The notes under the pieces: model-generated | What the model saw: the letters and a program-made list of their open reading frames with translations, nothing else | Databases searched by the model: none | Told to the model about the DNA's origin: nothing | Position numbers and translations under genes: made by a program | Assembly (NCBI RefSeq): GCF_023973825.1 | Contig: NC_090123.1 | Location: 661,001 to 725,000 of the forward strand | Length of the DNA stretch: 64,000 nt | From: Plasmodium brasilianum | Lineage: Eukaryota > Apicomplexa > Aconoidasida > Haemosporida > Plasmodiidae | Reading direction: 5' to 3' | Part shown: positions 12,701 through 25,275 of the stretch, piece after piece | How the letters are laid out: the number at the start of each line of letters is the position of its first letter | Numbering within the stretch: position 1 is the first letter of the stretch

Positions 12701-15552
12701 ACTATAAGAGTAGCAAACTTGATGCCATTGCTCGTTGCAAAAGAAAAGAATCAAATGAACACAGCGAATACAATATTTCTTCAGCAGATGAGAATAATCT
12801 ACAGAAAAATCAGGATAAAATAATACCGTCCATTAGATATATGGATGTACAGCAAAGTGAACTAAGTCTTCTAAACTCAATGTCCTTAAATAGTTACAAT
12901 CATAATGATTTTCAGTACAACATGAACATTCAGAATAACACATATATGTATAGATCAGGTCATAACAACAACATTGTTACCAACAACAGTTTAGCCATTT
13001 TTAATAATAATACCCTTAATAGTGCCAACATGCCTGATATGACCGGAGCGGCTGCTGCGGGTATGTACAGCATGTACGATATGGATAGTATTAGTGCTAA
13101 TAGCTGTTGTGTTAATAGCGGCTGTGTCAATAGTGGATGCGCTAACAACATTTTCGATGATAGTAATATCATGAGCGGTAATAACAATTGTGATATTACT
13201 AACGTTGGAAGTTCGTGTTTGTCTAACAAGGATGCAAATTACGTAGGCTTAAATAGTGGCACTTTTCATCTGAACAGTGTTATACAAAATTGTAATGGAG
13301 GTTACTTTTCTGAAAACACAAACACGGCAAATAATGATATCAATTTTAATACGAATAACTGGAGTCAGATGAATGAAAAAAGGACCGACAACTTTGATGT
13401 GGCATGCGCTAGTTTAGAGGGTGCACCAATGGAAAGCAATGGGGTTGGAGATGTGGATAGCGATGTGGTTGGCGATGTGGTTGGATGCACTATTGGATGT
13501 GGTGTTAGTAGTGATGCCCTAACCATGCCAAATTATCACAACATGAACGACAAGTATATGTACCATGTAAATATACCTGTGCAATCGATGTACAATGAAG
13601 TAAGCACACAAAATAGGGTCTTAAGTAATAATCCATCAGGTACTTTACATATAACAGCATCTAACAATTTAATTAGTCCTTTGAACACCCAGAGTATGAA
13701 TGATATAAGAAATGGTAGTGGCAAACAACACACGCTAATAAATGTTGATCTTAAAGGAACATTTAATAATAATGCTACTAGTAGTAGTAGTAGTACCCCT
13801 GTGGCAATATGTAGTTTAAATAAAAGTTGTCCAAGTAATGTTCTAACCAATATAGGGGGAAATGTAAATAGTGGAGGCACTAAAGACACAAACGAAATAA
13901 AACAGAGTACTAGTGCTGATACAACAAATAATCAGAATATAGTAGAAAAGAATAGTGTAACCAAAAATAAGAAGAAGAACAACAACAAAAAAAAAAAAGA
14001 AAAAAAGAAAAAAATATATGTGTTAGATGACCAAGTATGGAATAGTGTAAAAGACCCAAGTATATATCATAAAATTGTTACAGGATGTTGTATACCAAAT
14101 CTTACAGTTCTTCCAAATTATAATATTACTTGTTTTAAAAATGCAAATTTAACTAACCCTTACAATCAGTTTACTATTATGACTTGGAATGTATTGGCAG
14201 AAATATATGGAACCATTGAGGCATTCCCTCACTGTGATCCGTACATGTTAGCATGGTCTTACAGGAAAACCAAAATCATTCAGGAAATTTTGAACAATAG
14301 CCCAGATATCGTCTGCTTGCAGGTAGAAAATTTGTTGTCATTCAAGCGTGCTTCATTTTACGTGCTACTTGTTACTCGTTACTAGATATCTAATAGTATA
14401 TATTTGCTTCTAGGTCCATGCTACCTGCAACCCTCACCCCGTGCATCGTACTTTTTTTTTTTTTTTTTTATTTTTTTTTTGTTGTGTCCATATGCGGGTA
14501 TACTCCCCCCTCCGCTTCACATCATATCTATTTGCTCTGATTTGTGGCGAGTTTTTCTCATTTAATCTAATTTGTTATGCTTGCAGGAAATACAGAATGA
14601 ACATTTCCTTGACTTTTTCAAGCCTTCATTGGGTGAGTTTGGGTACGAAGGAGTCTACAAGCAAAAGACGAAGGAAATATTTACGTCCCCCTCAGGAAAA
14701 AGGAGGGGTGGCAAATATACCATTGACGGATGTGCAATATTTTATAATAAGAAAAAATTAAAATTTGTTGAAACATATGCTCTTGAATTTAGCAAGCTTA
14801 TTAAAGAAGCTTCTGTGTTAACATTACCAAAAGAAATACAAAAAAATCCATCTTTAGTTAAAAAACTATTGAAAGATAATGTGGCACTAGTATTATTATT
14901 AGAATACATTCAGCACTACTCTAAAATATATGATAATAAGGAAGAAGAGAAACAAAATAAAAAATTAATCATTGTTGCTAATACACATATAGTTGCAAAC
15001 CCAGAAGCTAATTATGTGAAGATATGGCAAGCACAAATTTTAGTAAAAGTAATAGAATATTTAAAAATAAATTTTATTAAAAAGTATGAAACTATTCCAA
15101 GTTTAATTATATGTGGGGATTTTAATAGTACACCATCTAGTGCTGTCTATCAACTTATATATAAAAGGACATGTAGTAGAAATCATGAAGATTTTAGTTC
15201 AGACAGATATAGTTTATTAACAGATTTACCATTAGGACATAACCTAAATCTTAAGTCTGCTTATGCTATTTCTAAATTATTATCACAGAAACTGAATCCA
15301 GAGGAATATAATAACTTGGAAATATTTGAACCTTTGTTTACCAATTATACAGGAAATTTTATTGGTTGTTTAGATTACATTTTTTATAATGATGAGAATT
15401 TAAATATTATATCGACCGTAAATATAGCTGATGAAAATCAGCTTATGCAAGAAGCTCAGATATACCAGCTTTCTAACTGTGCCTTACCCAGCCCAATACG
15501 TCCTTCCGACCACTTGCCCCTAATTGCAAAATTTGAGTTTAAAATAGTATGA
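6790..15552 (+). CDS. CCR4: CCR4 mRNA deadenylase, catalytic subunit of CCR4-NOT
   Basis: Two exons, 6790-14322 and 14587-15552, join in frame (cag|gtagaa ... ttgcag|gaa) to give about 2832 residues, several times longer than yeast or human CCR4. Residues 1-1750 are Asn/Ser/Asp-rich low complexity with several tandem repeats. Residues about 1735-1850 form a conserved zinc-type domain (C1809, H1812, C1818-x2-C1821, C1829, C1833, H1840, H1842) resembling the MYND-like domain of plant CCR4. After another poorly conserved stretch comes the C-terminal exonuclease-endonuclease-phosphatase domain (about 2460-2832): TWN with N2467, LQE with E2512 at the splice junction, GDFN with D2689/N2691, and SDH with D2819/H2820. 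All catalytic positions are present. CCR4 removes poly(A) tails in the cytoplasm within the CCR4-NOT complex. No leucine-rich repeats were seen. The intron is 264 nt with a long T tract. Confidence 0.95.
7915..8250 (+). repeat. 24-nt Asn/Asp/His coding repeat in CCR4
   Basis: Tandem units of aacgatcataacaacaatga and variants encode [12 protein letters not shown] octapeptides. Units of 9, 15 and 24 nt are mixed and all keep the frame. The opposite strand is also open across the array, which is a by-product of the repeat. Confidence 0.85.
8840..9015 (+). repeat. 18-nt coding repeat (Ser-Gly-Ile/Asn-Asn-Asn-Thr) in CCR4
   Basis: About ten tandem hexapeptide units, first SGINNI/T and then SGNNNT, in the disordered N-terminal half. 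Confidence 0.85.
9455..9925 (+). repeat. Asn-rich trinucleotide-type tracts in CCR4
   Basis: AAT/AAC tracts encode Asn with interspersed Ser, Arg or Thr (NNRNT, NNNSNN). Two dense blocks lie at 9455-9590 and 9760-9925. This is typical Plasmodium Asn-rich filler. Confidence 0.8.
11226..11590 (+). repeat. 36-nt cysteine-bearing coding repeat in CCR4
   Basis: About nine copies of a 12-residue unit ([12 protein letters not shown]), nearly identical at DNA level. Each copy carries one Cys, with variants of Gly to Glu (NNNES) and, in the last copies, Cys to Gly. The high identity suggests recent expansion. Confidence 0.88.
11805..11880 (+). repeat. 15-nt Val-Met/Val-Gly-Asn-Thr repeat in CCR4
   Basis: Five tandem 15-nt units encode [10 protein letters not shown] shortly before the conserved zinc-type domain. 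Confidence 0.8.
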
Positions 15553-16254
15553 CTTCTTTGGACATGGCACTGCGGTTGGTAGGAATCGTCTATGTGGTAC
15601 TTACGTGGCTGCTATGAGGCAGCTATGTAATCGCTATATAACTTGTTTGCCATTTTTAAATGTCCAAATATAGCTAAATTAAAGGAATCAGATATATAAT
15701 ATATTAAAAGGCGGTTGATCAACAAAATGAGAATAAAGGTGAGGAGTAGTAAAACAACCACTACTCAAATAAACGTAAAAAATTAAGGGCGTAATAAATG
15801 CACACTTGTATACACACAGAATTAGAAAAGATAGTAATAATGAAAACTGCTCGATTAGTATGGATGTGAGGAGACAAACGAGCAGACCTTTATATTTCCG
15901 AATGGGTTATTTTCTTTTGATTTCTGCAATTTTTAAATATTCGAATTTGTGATATCATTACTGTGGTATGGACAGCAGTGGTAGTAATAGTAGTAGTAGT
16001 GGTAGTAGTAGTAGTAGCGGCAGTTGTAGCAGCTGCGACTGTAGTATTGCTATAAGCGGACATGTAGTGAACTGCATCAATGGCATCCTTTCTTCTTTTC
16101 CCTATCTGCATACACGTATAGATACACGCGTGTATATATATATATTTATATATGCACATATACATACTTGCGCCTTTATATATGTTTTCGTTTAATCATA
16201 TAGCATAAACAATTTTAATTCATAATTTTGATGATTCCCCACATTTGATGATCT

Positions 16255-16705
16255 TTTTTCTTTTTTTTTTATTGTATTCTTTATTTTATCATTTTAATAT
16301 TTCATCATTTTATCATTTTATTGCTTTATTATTTTATTAATTAATTACTTTATTATTTTATTAATTAATTTATTATTTTATTGATGTATCATTTTTTTTA
16401 ATTTATAGTGTATTTTATAATTTTATTACTTTATTATTTTGTAATTTTATTACTTTATTATTTTGTAATTTTATTACTTTATTATTTTATTACCTTATTA
16501 TTTTATTACTTTATTATTTTATTATTTTATTAATTTATTATTTTATTGTTTTATTAATTTATTACTTTATTATTTTATTACTTTATTATTTTATTAATTT
16601 ATTATTTTATTAATTTATTATTTTATTGTTTTATTATTTTTTATTGTATTATTTATATCATTAATTTATTATATCATTATTTTATACTTTTTTTTTTTTT
16701 TTTTT
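16255..16705. repeat. Almost pure A/T degenerate repeat
   Basis: About 450 nt built from tttattattttattactttatta-like words with very few G or C. Such blocks are common between Plasmodium genes and may be nucleosome-poor. Confidence 0.7.
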
Positions 16706-17094
16706 GTAATTAAAATTATTTACAATGTTAAAAAGATTAATACAGATAAAATTAATACATTCAATAAATATAGAATAAACGAATAGCAGCTTTTTAAATA
16801 TTCATCCTTATGTCCGCACGTCCATATGTCCATATATATTATATATATGAATAAATTTATGCCATATTACAAGTTATGCTTCGTTGTTATATTTTTAAAT
16901 TTCATTTAATTTTAAACGAACATATTTTTTTTAAACAACTTTATTATAATAGTTTTTCCCTTTATTAATACATACATATGTGTGTATGCGTGTTTGTGTG
17001 TGTGTTTATATATATACATATATATATTTATGTGTACCTACATATACATATACAAGTACGTATATATATAAAAACATATATGCATATTTAAGCA

Positions 17095-17126
<32 letters not shown>

Positions 17127-17317
17127 GGGCATTCATATATATATATGTAGGCAACACGTAATTGTGCACTTTAACTACCATGGTTATTAAACATTTACTT
17201 GTACATAAAATTAATGTGTGTACTCTTATTATATTTTTTTTTTTTTTTTGTTTTTTCTTTGTTTTTGTTGTCCTTTGTTCATAGTTTATTTGTAGCTAAA
17301 CAGAAGAATAACTACCT

Positions 17318-17355
<38 letters not shown>

Positions 17356-18680
17356 ATTATTATTACTCCCAAACTTTTTTTTATACAAAGCCTTTATATA
17401 AATAATGTATTTATACATCCACCTAAACAAAGCTGATTTTATTCCTTTTTACACTTAAAAATTTATGTTTTTCTTTGGACCTTATTTTTCTTTTTAAAAA
17501 AAAAATAATAAAACTGCTTTAAATCTTATTTATTTAAAAAGTTAAGTTCAAAATTTTCTTTGTGAATTTGAGTCTACGAAGTTCTGATAAGTCTTAATAA
17601 AAATATGGAGTACATTTTTAAATCATTTTATTTGTCTTTTTCTCTTTTTTTCATTATATAAAAATATATAGTCTATTACCGTTCAAAATATTAGTTTAAC
17701 ACGAAATAGGACAAGGCATTTTATGCGCCATTATTTTATAGCAAAAATCGTTTTATACAGAATTAAACATATATTTTTGGATATGTATATATATATATAA
17801 CACACTGCGGAAATATAATGCATTTTCTTCCTTGTTTTTTCATAGGTGATAATAATCCCCTTATTTGTAGTAATTTTGCATTAGTACTGTTTCGAAATAA
17901 TGTGTAATCCTTTCAACTAAATTTATTAAAAAATAATTATGAAAAAAAAAGGAAAAAAATAAAAAAAACCGATATGAAAAAATAGCATTCTTCTCTCATT
18001 TCAGCACAAAATATTTCACTCTTTATGGTAAGAGCTCCTATTTTATATTATTTTATCATTTTTAACTGCACATAAATTCATGTAAAAAATTTTACATGGT
18101 AACAAAATAATGCTGCATGTTTTTTTACTAGTTGAAAAATAAAATGTGAAATTATTTTGGGTATATATATATATATATATTTATATTTACTTACATAAAT
18201 ACACAGGATAAACAGATTGCTACGTAAGTTTTTATAGGTTTTCCCATTACTCTTTAAATGACAGCTCACTTCCTTATACACCTTAATCACCTCGCAAGTA
18301 CTTACAAATAATAATAAATGTATACAAAACAATATTTTAATTACTATTTAACATCTGTTATTTCATTAAAGAAAATATAACAAAAGAGATGACTTTACTT
18401 TTTAAATAGAAATAAATTTCATATTTTTAATTTTTCATAATACTTTTTAAAAACAACTTATAAAGTTTGAAAAAAAAAATTGAGCGTTATTTTACTTGTG
18501 TGAAATGTTCATATTTTATTTTCTTCCTATGAGCAGCACAATTATATAGTTCAAAATAGCAACGGAAAAAAAGTTTTGCATAATGTAATTATACATACAT
18601 ATATATACGTACTTACATACATTTATATATATATAACATGTAAATAACACATAAATAATATACAAATAATACATAATTAA

Positions 18681-18850
18681 TGCATAATACCCAATAAATG
18701 CATAATACCCAATAAATGCATAATACCCAATAAATGCATAATACCCAATAAATGCATAATACCCAATAAATGCATAATACCCAATAAATGCATAATACCC
18801 AATAAATGCATAATACATAATAAGTGCATAATACCTAATACGTAATACAT
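18681..18850. repeat. 18-nt minisatellite
   Basis: About seven near-perfect tandem copies of tgcataatacccaataaa, then decaying copies. Because the unit is a multiple of three it creates spurious open frames on the minus strand. Confidence 0.9.
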
Positions 18851-19336
18851 AAATGCAAACATAAATAGTACCTAATTTATATACTGTGCTCCTATGGTAT
18901 TCCTTTTTTATTTTTTGCAAGAGTACCCCAACGCTCCAGTGCTTTAAATAATCTTCCGTTACACTACTATGCAAGTACTTCTTGCTATGCATTAATTTTC
19001 ATTTTTGAAAAAAAAAATATAAATTAAAAAGTCAGCGTAATGTTTTTAAGTCAAAAATTTTCTTTGACGAAATAGTGACAGCAAAGAATTTTAAATTTTA
19101 GTAAGTATTCATTTATTAAGTTGAAAATAATTTAAAATATATATGCTTATACCAATTTTTTGAAAAATAAATATTTAAATTATGCTCCTGAGGATTACAT
19201 TGATAATTTAATAAAATATTTCTTATATATATCTATATATGCTTATACGTATGTGCGTTTATACATAACCATTATTGTCGCTTAATTTTTTTAATTACAA
19301 AAAGGGAATATATTATTAGTAAGAAGTAAATAAAAG

Positions 19337-19925
19337 ATGGCTGACCAATTTACAATTCGTGTGAAAAAATACATGAGCAATCCACTCCTGCGTAGGAAAC
19401 AGTTCGCTTTAGAAATATTACACCCCAATAAAGGATCAGTGTCAAAGAAAGAGGTTAAAGAAAGATTGGCAAAAATGTATAAATTAAATAATGTTAACAC
19501 TATTGTTTTATTTGGTTTTAAAATTTTATTTGGAGGGGGAAGAACCAAAGGTTTCGGTTTAATTTATAACAGTGTTGATGCAGTTAAAAAATTTGAAAAG
19601 AAATACAGACAAATAAGAGAAGGTTTAATAACAAAAGAAAACAAACCCGGAAGAAGAGCAGCAAAGGAATTAAAGAACAGAAGAAAAAAGGTAGGAATAG
19701 TCAATTCTCATTAATTTTTCATTAGTTTTACCTGCACAGTTCATATATTTTTGTCCCATTTTTGTGTAGCTATTTTATTTTTATTTTTTTATTTTTTTTT
19801 TAAATACATAATTTTCATGCACAATTATTAAGCGAATTTACGAAACTTCCAATTTTTTTTTTTTTTTTTTTAACCAGGTTCGAGGAACGGAAAAGACAAA
19901 AGTATCCGGCGCGAAGAAAAAATGA
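19337..19925 (+). CDS. RPS24: 40S ribosomal protein S24 (eS24)
   Basis: Two exons, 19337-19690 and 19878-19925, give 133 residues. The split is phase 0 at aaaaag|gtagga ... aaccag|gttcga, and the second exon encodes only VRGTEKTKVSGAKKK. The body is textbook eS24: MADQFTIRVKKYM start, NPLLRRKQF, HPNKGSVSKKEVKERLAKMY, VLFGFKILFGGGRTKGFGLIY, and a basic tail. It is a small-subunit protein needed for pre-rRNA processing and 40S assembly. The length agrees with the family. Reading through the intron would give a false C-terminus (VGIVNSH). Confidence 0.98.
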
Positions 19926-21129
19926 CGGCATTTCATTTCAAATTTTTGTATTTTCTGGAGGTTGTACTATTGTATGTTCACCCGCTTGTTCACTCGTACA
20001 TTCGTGCTTCCCCACGTGCCCATTTAATTTTTATGAATTAGAATAAGTTTTTTATGATTCGTTTTTTCTTCCCTTTGTGTGCACGCTTATTTATTTACAT
20101 TTCTTTTTTAAGCTTAATATTTATCAGTGTAATTTTGTTACACGTTTTATGCTAAACTATTTTAAATGCTAAACATAGGGGAAAATAGCTAGAAAAAAAA
20201 AAAAAAAAATTTTTAAGTGTATAAATATAACAAGCGCATATTATATGAAGTATAAAATGTACTGTACGCACTAAAATGCGTCATGCTTCACATATGTAAT
20301 ATTCGCACAATGAAAATAATTGTATATAGGACATACTCACATATAATACGCAAGTGCATACTGCTCAAAATGTGTAGTTGATAAGAAATATTGTAAATAC
20401 TTCAAATTTTATTGTATTAATGCATGAAAAAGGAAATGCACGGATTTTTTTTAAATGCGTGTGAATGCATTTTAGATATTGTCCAAAGAATAGCAGCGCG
20501 GCATGGATATACAATTTTTGCATATTTTCCAAAAAAAAGATAAAAAATATAAATGCATTAAAAAAGGAAAATAGGAAAAAAAAAAATATTAATTTCCAAC
20601 AAGGTAACGTGAAAAGCATGTGTGGACTACTCATATGTACAAAAGGGTCCCAAAATACAGCACACATACATATTATGTACCATTTTCAAATCCAAAATAT
20701 GTATCTTCAATCTACAAACAGTCGATGACTATTACGTATACAAAAGAACATATACCTTGATGTTACTTTACATTACAGTATGTTGTTGATAAATAAAATG
20801 AAAAAAAAATTGCACCTTATAAGGATAGACAAACTGCAGCATAAACAAAAAAAATAAAAACAATAATGAATGAACGAGTAGATGAATATACAAATTGAAA
20901 AATGAATGAATATATGAATAAAATAGTACACGAATAAATATATGTGCAAAGGAACAAAACGAAAAAGTGGGATGGTCATAACGCAGATATAGTTGAGCGG
21001 CGTTAATAGAATAACGAAAAGGTAAAACGCGACGGTGTGCCTTTATCATAGTGGTTGTTTTAAAAAATAAAAGGAAAGAATATATAATCCCTCCGTAAGA
21101 GAATGCCAACAAGGTACTGTTCCAACACA
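19926..21129. other. Convergent spacer between RPS24 and COX10
   Basis: 1.2 kb between the 3' ends of two convergent genes. It is AT-rich with A tracts at 20190-20210 and 20575-20590. I see no gene or structured RNA; it should contain both 3'UTRs. Confidence 0.6.
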
Positions 21130-22872
21130 TTAGGAGAAAACTACGCAAAATTTTAAAAGTTTCTTTTTAAATTTTGTAATACTGAGCTCTTTGTTGATGT
21201 TATGTCCCTCCATGTTGCATGTATTTCTCTCGATCTTGTTAGTAAAGCTGTCATTTGTGTTTCCATTTTTGCATTTATGTTCTCCTTCGCTTTCATGTTT
21301 GCCTTCGTGTTCTCTTTTATTTTTACACGCCGGCACCTGCGTATGATACGCTGACAAGGCTAGCAGTAAAATAATATGCCAAAGAGAGTGCTTAAAAAAG
21401 GAACGAAAATTACTTTTGGAAGGGGCTTCAATAATTCTCTGGAATTTATAAAGAATAAATAAATTTGGAAATAAGGAGGTTAAGATATACATGTAGGATG
21501 TATATCCACAAAAAAAAAAAATAAAAGGAAGAGAAGATAATAATATTAAATATGGTCTACAAAGTTTGGCTGTATATATGCCATTTTGTTTATCTTGTAG
21601 TGGAAACATTTTATATTTCCCTTTTAAGTAATCTTCTTTATATAAATACGCTAGAGAATAAAAATGGGGAAATTGCCATAAGAATTGTGTAAAAAATAGT
21701 ATCCATGGTTCTGGTAAAAATAAATTCTGATCAACAGCTGTACATCCCATTAATGTAGGTATAGAACCAACTATTGAACCTACATGTGTATTATATGGAG
21801 TAATAAGTTTTAAAGGAGTATATATACATGCATATAAGAAAATATTAAATAATCCCAAGTAAGATGTTAATGGATTATTAAAAAAATGTAATAGTAATGA
21901 TCCTACAACTGCTGACGTAAAAGCAAATATCTTTGCATGTGTTAAAGATATTTTATTATTATATACCAATGGTCTTTTTTTAGTTCTTTTCATTATCTTA
22001 TCAATATTCCTTTCAATAATTTGATTAAATGAATTAGCACTACTACTACAAAGAAATACACCCATTGCTAAGGCGTAAATTTCATTTGTTGATGAACCAC
22101 CTAACATGAAATAACCAAAAGTACTACTTATAGTAACCCATAAAGTTAATTTACATTTTGACAATTCTAGGTAACTTTTTATATTACTTTTTAATACGCT
22201 TATTTTATTTTTCTCACTAGCATCCTTATATAACTTTTTTACCACTAAAGCTGTTTTTTCCTTTAATTTTTCTCCCTTTAAATCTATGCTACTAAAAAGG
22301 GGGCTACTCCCATGTGTTAACAGAAGTATATTTCCTCCCCCGTTTTTATGCCTATTTGAATTGGCAAGTGAAACGGATTCGAATCCTGCTTCGTTCCCTG
22401 CTTCGACTCCTGCTTCCATTTCTGATTCCCCTTTTTTTCGTGTAACTCCCCCCTGACGTGCCACAGGTACGTGCAAAAGTTTATACATATATTCAGAATA
22501 TTTTCCGTTCCCATTATTAGTAATACTAAAAAGAGGATAATTTGTGTGGTTCCCACTATTCGGTATGTTTTCTTCTTTCTGCAATATTTTATTATCTAAT
22601 GAAATACATTTTGTATAAAAATCTATTAATCTTTCCTCTACTGCACTCTTTGTATATTTCTCTTTTTTACTTATATTTGCACCTAACATTACAACACTTT
22701 CCTTTTTCAGAGTACCGCTATTTCCCTTAATATAAGTAGAATATAATGAAGAACATTCTGAAACAGTCAACACCTTATTTTTTACCTTTTTATTTGTAAC
22801 AGCATTTTTTTCAACTATGCTTATGCCTTTTTTTGTTACATACGCACTACGCAATAACCTTTTTCCAAGCAT
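21130..22872 (-). CDS. COX10: COX10, protohaem IX farnesyltransferase (mitochondrial)
   Basis: Single exon of 580 residues. It belongs to the UbiA prenyltransferase family and converts haem b to haem o for cytochrome c oxidase in the mitochondrial inner membrane. Residues 1-30 are basic (MLGKRLLRSAYVTKKG) and fit a mitochondrial presequence, followed by a low-complexity parasite-specific spacer to about 225. The enzyme core starts at YLELSKCKLTLWVT. The first Asp-containing prenyl-binding motif is NSFNQIIERNIDKIMKRT near residues 270-285, followed by KKRPL; the second is YKEDYLKGKYKMFP near residue 410. Several hydrophobic helices lie between and after them. About 75 hydrophilic residues (KNKREHEGKHESE...) follow the last helix. 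The enzyme identity is certain; the organelle is inferred from the family. Confidence 0.95.
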   Translation of the reverse strand: MLGKRLLRSAYVTKKGISIVEKNAVTNKKVKNKVLTVSECSSLYSTYIKGNSGTLKKESVVMLGANISKKEKYTKSAVEERLIDFYTKCISLDNKILQKEENIPNSGNHTNYPLFSITNNGNGKYSEYMYKLLHVPVARQGGVTRKKGESEMEAGVEAGNEAGFESVSLANSNRHKNGGGNILLLTHGSSPLFSSIDLKGEKLKEKTALVVKKLYKDASEKNKISVLKSNIKSYLELSKCKLTLWVTISSTFGYFMLGGSSTNEIYALAMGVFLCSSSANSFNQIIERNIDKIMKRTKKRPLVYNNKISLTHAKIFAFTSAVVGSLLLHFFNNPLTSYLGLFNIFLYACIYTPLKLITPYNTHVGSIVGSIPTLMGCTAVDQNLFLPEPWILFFTQFLWQFPHFYSLAYLYKEDYLKGKYKMFPLQDKQNGIYTAKLCRPYLILLSSLPFIFFFCGYTSYMYILTSLFPNLFILYKFQRIIEAPSKSNFRSFFKHSLWHIILLLALSAYHTQVPACKNKREHEGKHESEGEHKCKNGNTNDSFTNKIERNTCNMEGHNINKELSITKFKKKLLKFCVVFS

Positions 22873-23267
22873 CGTTTTTCTCCTTTCATTCTGTTATTAA
22901 AAAAAAAAAAAAAGAACAAATAAGCAAACCGCTGCAAAGCAAAACGAAAAAGGCATAACACATAACACATAACACATAATGCTTAACACATGCCGATCAT
23001 AATGCTAAGCCCGCTTAACCCATGTTTGCGTTCGTGTAAATACACACATACAATATGATACTTAAAAAAAAAAAAAAGGTCAATTATTATAAAAATAAAA
23101 TATATCTACAATATTTTTAACCTTTTTTTTTTTTCTTTTTGTTATATTGACATCCTACTAAAAAGTGTAAAAACTTAATATAAATATACATAAATATATA
23201 ATACTCATAACAAGTTAGTAAAATTTTCCCATAAAAGGAAAATGCTACATATATGTGAAGCACTAAT

Positions 23268-23400
23268 TTAACTTTTTTTTGCCAAAATATCTGTATCGGT
23301 TTAACTTTTTTTTGCCAAAATATCTGTATCGGTTTAACTTTTTTTTGCCAAAATATCCGTATCGGTTTAGCTTTTTTTTGTTAAAATATCTGTAACGGTA
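23268..23400. repeat. 33-nt element in four tandem copies
   Basis: Each copy has the form ttTaact(T)8 followed by gccaaaatatctgtatcgg. Three copies are almost identical; the fourth is diverged (gttaaaatatctgtaacgg). It contains more G/C than the surrounding sequence. Confidence 0.9.
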
Positions 23401-24136
23401 TTGTGTACAGTAATCAAAAAGTGTTCATTAACTCACACAAAATTGGGGAATGGGAAAAAAAAAAAAAAATTAAACGGGCTTATAACCCTTCTGTGAATAA
23501 ATAAAGAAAAAACGTAATTTACATTTTATTAATTTTTTTTATTTTTTTTAATTTTTTTAATTTTGCTCGTAAAAAGCCCTAACTTTATTCTCAACTGAAC
23601 AATGCCATTTACCATATCTCGTGTACTTTTTTTTTTCATTTGCGAATAATACAAATTACTTGTACCTGTTAGTCAAACATTTTTGTTATAAAAAGCGCAT
23701 ACACATATATATATTATAACAATTACTCAAGAGGGCAATTAGGAAGAATGTTAAGTATTTAATTGCCTTTTAAGCAATTTTTTTTTTTTCAAAAATTATG
23801 AGGTATACAGTATGCGCACACGCCCCATATCATTTCTGCGGGAACAGTTATAGCACTTTTCACTTCAGTTGCTTTCTCTTTTGTCTTATCAAAATAAAGC
23901 TATTTTATTATAATTGACAAATAAAAAGAAGTATGAATAGGTAATTTTTACAAGTTTAAATTTAAGAGCATCTAAATTTCATTGAAAAAAGAATATAATA
24001 ATTTTTTAAAATGTAATGACCAATGAAAAAACATTCCATTCGGTCTTTTTTGAACAGTATTATATTATAACTAACCAGAAGGGGGGAAATTTTAACTCCT
24101 GTTATTTCTCGTTTATTGTCACACCATTTGCGCTGT

Positions 24137-24168
<32 letters not shown>

Positions 24169-24814
24169 CGTATGCACATATTTGTGCATGTGATAATACA
24201 TGTGAATATATAAGTATATATATTTAAAAATTTCTCAGTATCTTACTTTATCTGTGAACCATACTCCTGTAGTTCCTTTGGGTTGTCCAAAATTTCGAAA
24301 TAATAAAATAAATGTATAACGGGAATAAAAAAAAAAAAAAAAAAGTTATACCCGTTAGCTGCTTAGCAAAAATTAATACACCCACAAATTACTCAGCAAA
24401 AACCATTTAAAATGATGAACGTAATAACAAATTTTCCTTTTAAAAATAATTACTTTTTAATATGTTAACAGATTTGTAATGAAATATATTCCATTTATTT
24501 CCTTTGGATTTATATTCATCGTGTGCACTTGGAATTGGGGAAGAACATTTTTTTTTCTTTTTTTTTATTTACAACGAAGGAATATTTTCTTTTAAAGATA
24601 AAAGGATTATTCTATACAGTACTTATGTATGCTTTTTTTCTTTAATTAAATATTTTCCTTCCTCTATTTCTTTTTTTTTTTTATAAATATAAGTATTTGC
24701 AAAATAATGATGTAAGCATGTGTCTTTCGTTTAAAACGTTTCATTTTTAACCATATATTAATATGTACTCTCTTTATTTTAAAAGATAAAATGATCAAAC
24801 ATGTGAAATTTATG

Positions 24815-24852
<38 letters not shown>

Positions 24853-25089
24853 CACTTTATCGTTGTGATAAGTGTCTGTTCTTAAAGGAAATTATCAAAT
24901 GGAAAATATTAATTTTATTACATGATAATTACATTTACACATAACTAATTAGTAAAATATTTTTTTAAACATTTTTTTCCTCGTTGAAATACCAACTAAT
25001 TCACGTGCTTAATTTGTATCACTAAATTGCATTTGATAGAGATGCAAAAATTAAAAATGAGAATGGGTGGGAAAAAAAAAAAAAAATTA

Positions 25090-25275
25090 TAATAATGATA
25101 ACGTAATAATGATAAAATAATAATGATAACGTAATAATGATAAAATAATAATGATAACGTAATAATGATAAAATAATAATGATAACGTAATAATGATAAA
25201 ATAATAATGATAACGTAATAATGATAAAATAATAATGATAACGTAATAATGATAAAATAATAATGATAAAATAAT
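25090..25275. repeat. 28-nt (2 x 14) AT-rich minisatellite
   Basis: Alternating 14-nt half-units aataatgataacgt and aataatgataaaat, about six full copies. It generates tyrosine/isoleucine open frames on the minus strand that are not genes. Confidence 0.88.

Larger units (their letters stand above)
15553..19336. other. Spacer between CCR4 and RPS24
   Basis: 3.8 kb between two plus-strand genes. It contains a (GTA)n-like patch at 15970-16030, an AT-only stretch at 16255-16705 made of ttattattttatta-type words, TA microsatellites (17030-17150), poly-T runs (17230-17350) and an 18-nt minisatellite near 18700. No coding region or RNA gene can be supported. Confidence 0.6.

Noticed and set aside
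14323..14385. Unspliced C-terminus of CCR4 exon 1
   Set aside because: Reading into the intron would remove the catalytic Glu and half of the nuclease domain; the GT-AG junction restores LQE.
22370..22400. tRNA T-loop-like word gattcgaatcctgc
   Set aside because: It lies within the COX10 coding frame and no acceptor or anticodon stem fits around it.
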